NCBI GenBank assembly: GCA_035542155.1
Contig: DATKLX010000099.1
Span: 1 to 9,951 of the forward strand
Length of the DNA stretch: 9,951 nucleotides
Direction: 5' to 3'
Source: DATKLX01 sp035542155
GTDB taxonomy: Bacteria > Chloroflexota > Anaerolineae > Anaerolineales > Anaerolineaceae
A model generated the notes under the pieces. The model was not told the DNA's origin, searched no databases, and saw only the letters and a list, made by a program, of their open reading frames with translations. Of this stretch, positions 5,217-9,951 are shown in pieces (the first letter of the stretch is position 1; each line of letters begins with the position of its first letter). A program made the translations under genes and the position numbers.

Positions 5217-8200
5217 ATGACCTCCGGCCCCATGACCGATCTTTTTGAATTGGGCGAAGCCGAGATTGTGGAGTTGCTCGCGCCGGCCCATTTCAGCGAT
5301 TGGCGCGCGGCCAGCCAGCGCCTGCAGAGGATGGCTGCCCGCCATCCGCAGGCGCAGCCTGTTCTGGCTGCTATCTTCCCCCATTTGCTGGTCCAATTGG
5401 GCAGCGCCGCCGGTCCGGATGGGGTTTTAATCAGCCTGGAACGGCTGGCAAACAACGTTTCCGATCCACTCCGGTTCTATACCCTCCTGGCGGAGAACCC
5501 ACACGCCATCGACGCTCTGGTGATCCTCTTCTCGAGCAGCCAGTACCTGACCGAAATCCTGTTGCGAAACCCCGAATATGGCGAGGCGCTGACCTGTGAA
5601 ATGCGCCAGGCGCAGATCAAAACCGCAGGCCAGTATGCCCAGGAAAGCCGGGGAATGCTGGCAGGCATGCAAGATTACTCGGAAAAACTCGACGCCCTGC
5701 GCGTGTACCAGCACCGCGAGCTGCTGCGGATTGGCGTGTGCGATTTGATCGACCAGTTCGACCTGGCGGCTGTGACCGGGCAGTTGTCCAATTTGGCGGA
5801 CGGCCTGGTGCGCACATGCCTGGAAATCGCCGCCGAAGAGAGCAGCCTGAACGACGGCATAGGGATGCCCTCCGGGTTCAGCGTGATTGGGATGGGGAAA
5901 CTGGGCGGCCAGGAGCTGAACTACAGCTCCGACATCGACCTGCTCTTCATTTCCAACCGCGACCGGCCGGAATACCGCCGCCTGGGCCAGAAGTTGATCG
6001 ATGCCCTGGCGCACGTCTCGGGGGAGGGGTTTTTGTACCGGGTCGACATGCGCCTGCGGCCCTGGGGGCGGGACGGAGCGCTGGTCACCACCCAGGAAGG
6101 GTACCTCAGCTACCTGAGAAAATCTGCCCGGCTGTGGGAGAAACAAGCCCTGCTCAAGGCGCGCTGGATCTCCGGGGATGAAAAATTGGGAGCTGAATTC
6201 CTTTCCCGGATTGCGGGCCACCTGTTCAGCTCCTCCGCAGAGGAGGCCCGCCAGGCAGTATTTGCCATGAAGCAGCGCACCGAGAGCCATTTGCGCCAGC
6301 AGGGCCGCGCGTGGGGAGAGGTCAAGCTGGGGGAAGGGTCGATCCGGGATATCGAGTTTGTCGTCCAATACCTGCAACTGGCCTTCGGCGGGCGCCAACC
6401 TGAAATCCGCAGCCGGAACACGCTGGAGGCTATCCGCCGCTTGACCCGCTTTGGCTTGCTATCGCTGGATGCCTCTCACGAGCTGTCCACCGGGTACGTT
6501 TTTCTGCGCACCGTCGAGCATCACCTGCAGATGTTGAATTACCGCCAGACCTACACCCTTCCCAGCGATCCTGCCGCCCTGGTGAACCTGGCGCGGCGGC
6601 TGGGTTTCCAGGGAGAGAGCGGCGGAGAGCATTTTCTCGAACGGTACAAACAGCACAGCGCAGCGATCCGTTCAATTTACATGTGGTATTTGGGTGGGCA
6701 TATGATGGACAAATCCGACCAACCGGCAAATACACCCGAAATCCAGCGGCACGTCGAGCGGATGGATCCCTCCTACCAGACAGCCTTCAGCCCACAGGAT
6801 ATTTCCCACCACGCTGCCCTCGCCGGGCAACTCGATGAAGACCACCTTGCCCAGGTGGATGCGACAGCCCTCGAGGACAACCGCTGGAGGGTCACCATCG
6901 TTGGGTTCGATTATCCAGGCGTGCTTTCCTTGATTTGCGGGTTGATGTTCGTGTACGGCCTGAACATTCACGATGGCAATGCATTCACCTACGAGCCCGC
7001 CAACGAGCCTTCCCGCAGCCGTGAAAACCGTTCCACCCGGCGGAAAATCGTCGATGTCTTCACCGTCACGCCCGGGCTGGTCGTCATCGACGAGGCGTTC
7101 TGGCTGAAATATTCCAGCGATCTGGCCGACCTGCTGCGGCTGATGCAGTCCGGCCAGCGCCAGGAAGCGCAGGTCGAGCTGGCCAAGCGGGCAGCCGAGA
7201 TTCTGCGCGGGATGAAAAGTGAGTCCAGCCCGCTCTACCCCATCGATATCGAGATCAACAACGATATCTCGCGTGATTATTCGGTCCTGCGCATCGCGGC
7301 GCTGGATACGACGGGTTTCCTCTACGAGCTGACCAACGCCCTGGTTTTCAGCCGGATCTACATCGCTCGGGTCGAAATCGAAACGATCGGGCAAAAGGTG
7401 CGGGATACGCTGTATGTGACCGACTCGGAGGGCCGGAAGATCATCTCGGCCCAAAAACAGCGCGAGCTCCGCGCGGCCACAGTCCTGACCAAGCATTTCA
7501 CCCACCTTTTGCCGCTTTCCTCCGATCCACAATCAGCGCTGCTCCATTTCCATGCCTTCATCGGCCAGCTCTTCCGCCGTTCGGACTGGCCAGACGAGTT
7601 CGTCTCGCTGGAGCGCCCTGAAGTGCTGGGAGCGCTGGCCCAACTCCTCGGGGTCAGCGATTTCCTCTGGGACGATTTTTTGCGTATGCAGCACGCGAAT
7701 CTTTTCCCTGTAGTGCGCGACGTGGACGCCCTGGAAACGGCCAAATCGCGGACCTACCTGCAAGCGGAGCTGGAAGCCACCCTGCTGCCCGTCCATCCGG
7801 GTCCCCTGGCGCCAACCGAAGATGCTCCCTGGCGGGAAGCTCTCAACGCCTTTAAAGACCGGGAGATGTTCCGCATTGATATGCGCCACATCCTCGGGCA
7901 CTCCCAGGAATTCTGGCAATTTTCCGAGGAATTAACTGACCTGGCCGAAGTGATCGTCAACTCCGCATTTCATCTTTCAATGGAGGATCTCCGCTCGGTG
8001 TATGGAGCGCCATCCCTGGAGAACGGCTCTCCGGCGGAAATGAGCGTCTGCGCGCTGGGCAAATGTGGCGGGCGCGAATTGGGTTTTGCCTCGGATATCG
8101 AGCTGATGTTCATCTATTCGGGCAATGGAAAAACGGACGGGCCGAAAGTGATCACCACCAGCGAGTTTTATGAGAAGGTGGTTGAGAATTTCGTCAGCGC

Positions 8201-8888
8201 GGTCCAGGCGCGGCGGGAGGGGATCTTCGAAGTCGATCTCCAGTTGCGCCCTTACGGTAAAGCCGGCAGCCTGGCCGTTTCGCTGGAATCCTTCCGCAAG
8301 TACTTCTCCCCCGAAGGACCCGCCTGGCCTTACGAGCGCCAGGCGCTGGTCCGCCTCCGCCCGGTTGCCGGGGACCGCCAGCTCGGGCAGATGATCGTGG
8401 CCTTACGTGACGCCTTCGTCTACACCCCAGGGATATTCGACGTCACCGCGATGCGGGCCATGCGCGAGCGCCATTTGCGCCACCTGGTGAAAGGGGGCAC
8501 CTTCAACCCAAAATATAGCCCAGGTGGGCTGGTCGATATCGAATACCTGATCCAGGGGCTGCAGATCATCCACGGGCAGAGCCTGCCGGATCTGCGCACG
8601 ACCAACACCCGCGACGCGATGAGCGCGCTGTATAGACACGGGATTTTATCTCCTGATGACTATACGCAGCTACGCAAGGCGTACACCTTCTTGCGCTGGC
8701 TGATCGATTCGCTGCGCATGGTCGCCGGCAACGCCAAAGACCTGATCGTGCCCCTCGAAACCAGCGAAGAGTTCGCTTACCTGGCCCGGCGCCTGCGGTA
8801 CGGCAATGATCGCGCCCGCTTGAAGGAAGAACTCCAGCGCTATACTGCCTTCGTCCAGGAAATCAATCAGCGCCTGCTGAGCCGCTAA
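5217..8888 (+). CDS. glnE: Glutamine synthetase adenylyltransferase/deadenylylase with internal ACT pair
   Basis: This bifunctional GlnE attaches AMP to, and removes it from, a glutamine synthetase tyrosine (Tyr399 of the divergent GlnA). It has 1,223 residues, against about 950 in E. coli. N-terminal half (adenylyl-removing by homology): GMGKLGGQELNYSSDIDLLF with D239 and D241, RVDMRLRPWG (275-284), then EGSIRDIEFVVQ (373-384). C-terminal half (adenylylating by homology): ALGKCGGRELGFASDIELMF with D960 and E962, EVDLQLRPYG (1005-1014), then PGGLVDIEYLIQ (1102-1113). Between the halves lies an extra segment of about 250 residues with two ACT domains. ACT1 is at about 557-620, with GLNIHDGNAFTY, a basic loop at 593-610, and VDVFTVTPG. 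ACT2 is at about 688-745, with DTTGFLYELTNAL, then ARVEIETIGQKVRDTLYVTD. Both resemble the ACT pair ending GlnD. The ATG at 5217 is chosen because a consensus promoter ends six bases before it. The ATG at 5160 lies upstream of that promoter, and the one at 5232 is possible but has no RBS. Confidence 0.93.
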   Translation: MTSGPMTDLFELGEAEIVELLAPAHFSDWRAASQRLQRMAARHPQAQPVLAAIFPHLLVQLGSAAGPDGVLISLERLANNVSDPLRFYTLLAENPHAIDALVILFSSSQYLTEILLRNPEYGEALTCEMRQAQIKTAGQYAQESRGMLAGMQDYSEKLDALRVYQHRELLRIGVCDLIDQFDLAAVTGQLSNLADGLVRTCLEIAAEESSLNDGIGMPSGFSVIGMGKLGGQELNYSSDIDLLFISNRDRPEYRRLGQKLIDALAHVSGEGFLYRVDMRLRPWGRDGALVTTQEGYLSYLRKSARLWEKQALLKARWISGDEKLGAEFLSRIAGHLFSSSAEEARQAVFAMKQRTESHLRQQGRAWGEVKLGEGSIRDIEFVVQYLQLAFGGRQPEIRSRNTLEAIRRLTRFGLLSLDASHELSTGYVFLRTVEHHLQMLNYRQTYTLPSDPAALVNLARRLGFQGESGGEHFLERYKQHSAAIRSIYMWYLGGHMMDKSDQPANTPEIQRHVERMDPSYQTAFSPQDISHHAALAGQLDEDHLAQVDATALEDNRWRVTIVGFDYPGVLSLICGLMFVYGLNIHDGNAFTYEPANEPSRSRENRSTRRKIVDVFTVTPGLVVIDEAFWLKYSSDLADLLRLMQSGQRQEAQVELAKRAAEILRGMKSESSPLYPIDIEINNDISRDYSVLRIAALDTTGFLYELTNALVFSRIYIARVEIETIGQKVRDTLYVTDSEGRKIISAQKQRELRAATVLTKHFTHLLPLSSDPQSALLHFHAFIGQLFRRSDWPDEFVSLERPEVLGALAQLLGVSDFLWDDFLRMQHANLFPVVRDVDALETAKSRTYLQAELEATLLPVHPGPLAPTEDAPWREALNAFKDREMFRIDMRHILGHSQEFWQFSEELTDLAEVIVNSAFHLSMEDLRSVYGAPSLENGSPAEMSVCALGKCGGRELGFASDIELMFIYSGNGKTDGPKVITTSEFYEKVVENFVSAVQARREGIFEVDLQLRPYGKAGSLAVSLESFRKYFSPEGPAWPYERQALVRLRPVAGDRQLGQMIVALRDAFVYTPGIFDVTAMRAMRERHLRHLVKGGTFNPKYSPGGLVDIEYLIQGLQIIHGQSLPDLRTTNTRDAMSALYRHGILSPDDYTQLRKAYTFLRWLIDSLRMVAGNAKDLIVPLETSEEFAYLARRLRYGNDRARLKEELQRYTAFVQEINQRLLSR
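6702..7529 (+). other. glnE: ACT-ACT insert region within glnE
   Basis: This is the part of glnE encoding about residues 496-771, between the two nucleotidyltransferase halves, where ordinary GlnE has only a short linker. ACT1 is encoded at about 6885-7079 and ACT2 at about 7275-7457. The reading frame is intact through both junctions, and base composition looks the same as the flanks. This points to an old domain gain, not a recent insertion. Confidence 0.75.
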
Positions 8889-9789
8889 ATTCCACCCCCA
8901 CAAATAAATCGCTGATCCTCCCCCGACTCGTCTCTGGCACGGGGTATGCCTGCATATAGGTTTCCTTGCGCCGGAACAGCTTGAAGACCAGGCCGCGAAA
9001 CCCGCGGAACATGTCTTTGCCCCCCTGGCTGGCATGGCAGGCGGCTGCCTGGTCGCGGATTTTGGAGACCGGCGAAAAATCCACCTCGGCGTGGATCGGA
9101 AAATCTTCGATTGTCAGCAAGGTCAGGTCGATGTCGTGGTTTCTGCCGTATCGCCGCGGATCCTGGCCCAAAACGCGCAAGAGCCAGACCACGAAGCGCA
9201 GAAAGCTGCGCGAAAAGGTGTTGAAAAACAGCCGCTGGGGCGCGTAAGGCGGCAGCCCATCCGGGTCGATGAAGGTTGAATCGCTGGCTAATGAAAACGC
9301 CCGGACGGTCGCCCGGTGGATAAAGATATGGTCGGGGTGGCGGTAGCCGCCGATGGGATCGAAGGTGATCACGACCTGCGGCCTCACCCGGCGGATGAAA
9401 TGGGCCACCTCGTCGGCAACCAGCTCCAAAGGTTGGGCTACCAGAGCGCGGGGATTCTGGTTCTCCGGCGACCCGGGCATGCCGGAATCTCGGTAGCCCA
9501 GAAAATGGACCTCCTTCAAACCGAGCAGGCCGGCAGCGCAGCGCAGCTCGCCCTCACGCAGCTCGGCGATCGAAGCGTGCCCGGCAAGCATCTCCGGCTC
9601 GACGTCGCCGACCTCGCCCCGGGTGGCGCAAACCAGGGAAACCTCCACGCCAAGGCGGGCATAGCGCACCAGGGTCCCACCCATCCCGAAGGACTCGTCA
9701 TCGGGATGGGCCAAAACCACCAGGAGCGCCGGTGTTTCCACGCTCCTGGCCGTCGTATTCACTTGTTCAGTTAGTTGTAATGTTGCCAT
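8863..9789 (-). CDS. PIG-L/LmbE-family zinc-dependent deacetylase
   Basis: This encodes a 308-residue cytosolic enzyme of the family that removes acetyl groups from GlcNAc-containing or related N-acyl substrates (MshB, Mca, BshB and PIG-L are members). The signature AHPDDE lies at 27-32, followed by GMGG (35-38), RDSGM (100-104) and DPIGGYRHPDH (144-154). H28, D31 and H154 are the expected zinc ligands, and D30 the likely catalytic base. Length and the GGYRHPDH form are close to the MshB/Mca-type branch, but the substrate cannot be assigned; no thiol-biosynthesis neighbour is seen. ATG 9789 is the only methionine before the signature. It has only a weak AAGTGG-like RBS. The gene converges on glnE and overlaps its 3' end by 26 bp, with no visible terminator for either gene. 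It is probably functionally unrelated to the nitrogen genes. Confidence 0.9.
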   Translation of the reverse strand: MATLQLTEQVNTTARSVETPALLVVLAHPDDESFGMGGTLVRYARLGVEVSLVCATRGEVGDVEPEMLAGHASIAELREGELRCAAGLLGLKEVHFLGYRDSGMPGSPENQNPRALVAQPLELVADEVAHFIRRVRPQVVITFDPIGGYRHPDHIFIHRATVRAFSLASDSTFIDPDGLPPYAPQRLFFNTFSRSFLRFVVWLLRVLGQDPRRYGRNHDIDLTLLTIEDFPIHAEVDFSPVSKIRDQAAACHASQGGKDMFRGFRGLVFKLFRRKETYMQAYPVPETSRGRISDLFVGVEFSGSAGAD

Positions 9790-9818
9790 CTGAAACCACT
9801 TCTGAAATGGATTTTTTC

Positions 9819-9836
9819 AAGCCTTTTTTCAGGCTT
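9819..9836. repeat. Small hairpin in deacetylase leader
   Basis: AAGCCT, loop TTTTTC, AGGCTT form a 6-bp stem. Read on the plus strand it is followed by TTATTCTATTTT and could act as a weak terminator. Read on the minus strand it would sit at the very 5' end of the deacetylase mRNA. Confidence 0.4.
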
Positions 9837-9838
9837 TT

Positions 9839-9866
9839 ATTCTATTTTAGCGTAACTTTTGTGCAA
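9839..9866 (-). promoter_or_regulatory. Weak candidate promoter of the deacetylase gene
   Basis: On the minus strand TTGCAC (9861-9866; three of six matches) is followed after 16 bases by TAGAAT (9839-9844; five of six). Transcription would start near 9832, about 43 bases before the ATG. The region is AT-rich, so chance matches are likely. Confidence 0.3.
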
Positions 9867-9945
9867 TCAGCGAGCAAAGTGCTTTAAACGTCAAAAAACA
9901 GCATTTTGAACAAACGGCAAAGGCAACTGAACCGCCCAATGCCGA

Positions 9946-9951
9946 TTGACA
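9946..9951 (+). promoter_or_regulatory. TTGACA at window end, possible cut-off promoter
   Basis: The last six bases are an exact TTGACA, the same -35 box used by glnE. It could be the start of a plus-strand promoter whose -10 box lies outside the window. The rest of 9790-9945 shows no open frame that I can support. Confidence 0.2.

Noticed and set aside
6672..7532. 286-codon minus-strand frame opposite the ACT region of glnE
   Set aside because: It is an antisense shadow. The plus-strand frame encodes ACT motifs and is continuous with GlnE.
1..9951. CRISPR arrays, insertion sequences, tRNA or rRNA genes
   Set aside because: No regularly spaced repeats, transposase motifs, terminal repeats or RNA-gene signatures were seen.

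Overview
The window (9,951 bp, GC-rich, about 60% by eye) is ordinary bacterial chromosome with tightly packed genes. It holds five complete protein genes, no RNA genes, and no mobile elements or CRISPR arrays. Promoters are of the sigma-70 type: TATAAT is present upstream of three genes. Two genes (glnE and the histidine kinase) have the -10 box six bases before the ATG and no Shine-Dalgarno site, so they look leaderless. The others have ordinary or weak ribosome-binding sites. GC content, multi-GAF soluble kinases, LuxR-type regulators and mixed leaderless/SD starts would fit a Chloroflexota (Anaerolineae-like) genome, but this is an inference and no marker here proves it.

Layout, left to right. 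Positions 1-161 hold the edge of an unidentified neighbour or non-coding DNA, with a possible terminator reading rightward. Positions 162-3493 (minus strand) are a two-gene signalling operon: a cytosolic three-GAF histidine kinase followed, with a 4-base GTGA overlap, by an unusual response regulator with two receiver domains and a LuxR helix-turn-helix. A strong hairpin terminator at about 3513-3563 separates this operon from glnA (3637-5052, minus). A 164-bp divergent control region separates glnA from glnE (5217-8888, plus). It contains a promoter for each gene and a pair of related inverted repeats that could be a shared operator. A PIG-L/LmbE-type deacetylase (8863-9789, minus) converges on glnE and overlaps its 3' end by 26 bp. 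The right edge (9790-9951) is AT-richer non-coding DNA with a small hairpin and a weak promoter.

How the genes work together. GlnA is a type I glutamine synthetase that keeps the tyrosine (Tyr399) which GlnE adenylylates. GlnE is the bifunctional adenylyltransferase/adenylyl-removing enzyme, so enzyme and modifier sit head to head. The highlight is that GlnE is about 1,223 residues, against about 950 in E. coli. The extra length lies between its two catalytic halves and contains two ACT domains that closely resemble the C-terminal glutamine-sensing ACT pair of GlnD (PII uridylyltransferase). This suggests a glutamine synthetase modifier with its own built-in glutamine sensor. Whether the adjacent kinase/regulator pair belongs to the same nitrogen circuit cannot be told from the sequence.
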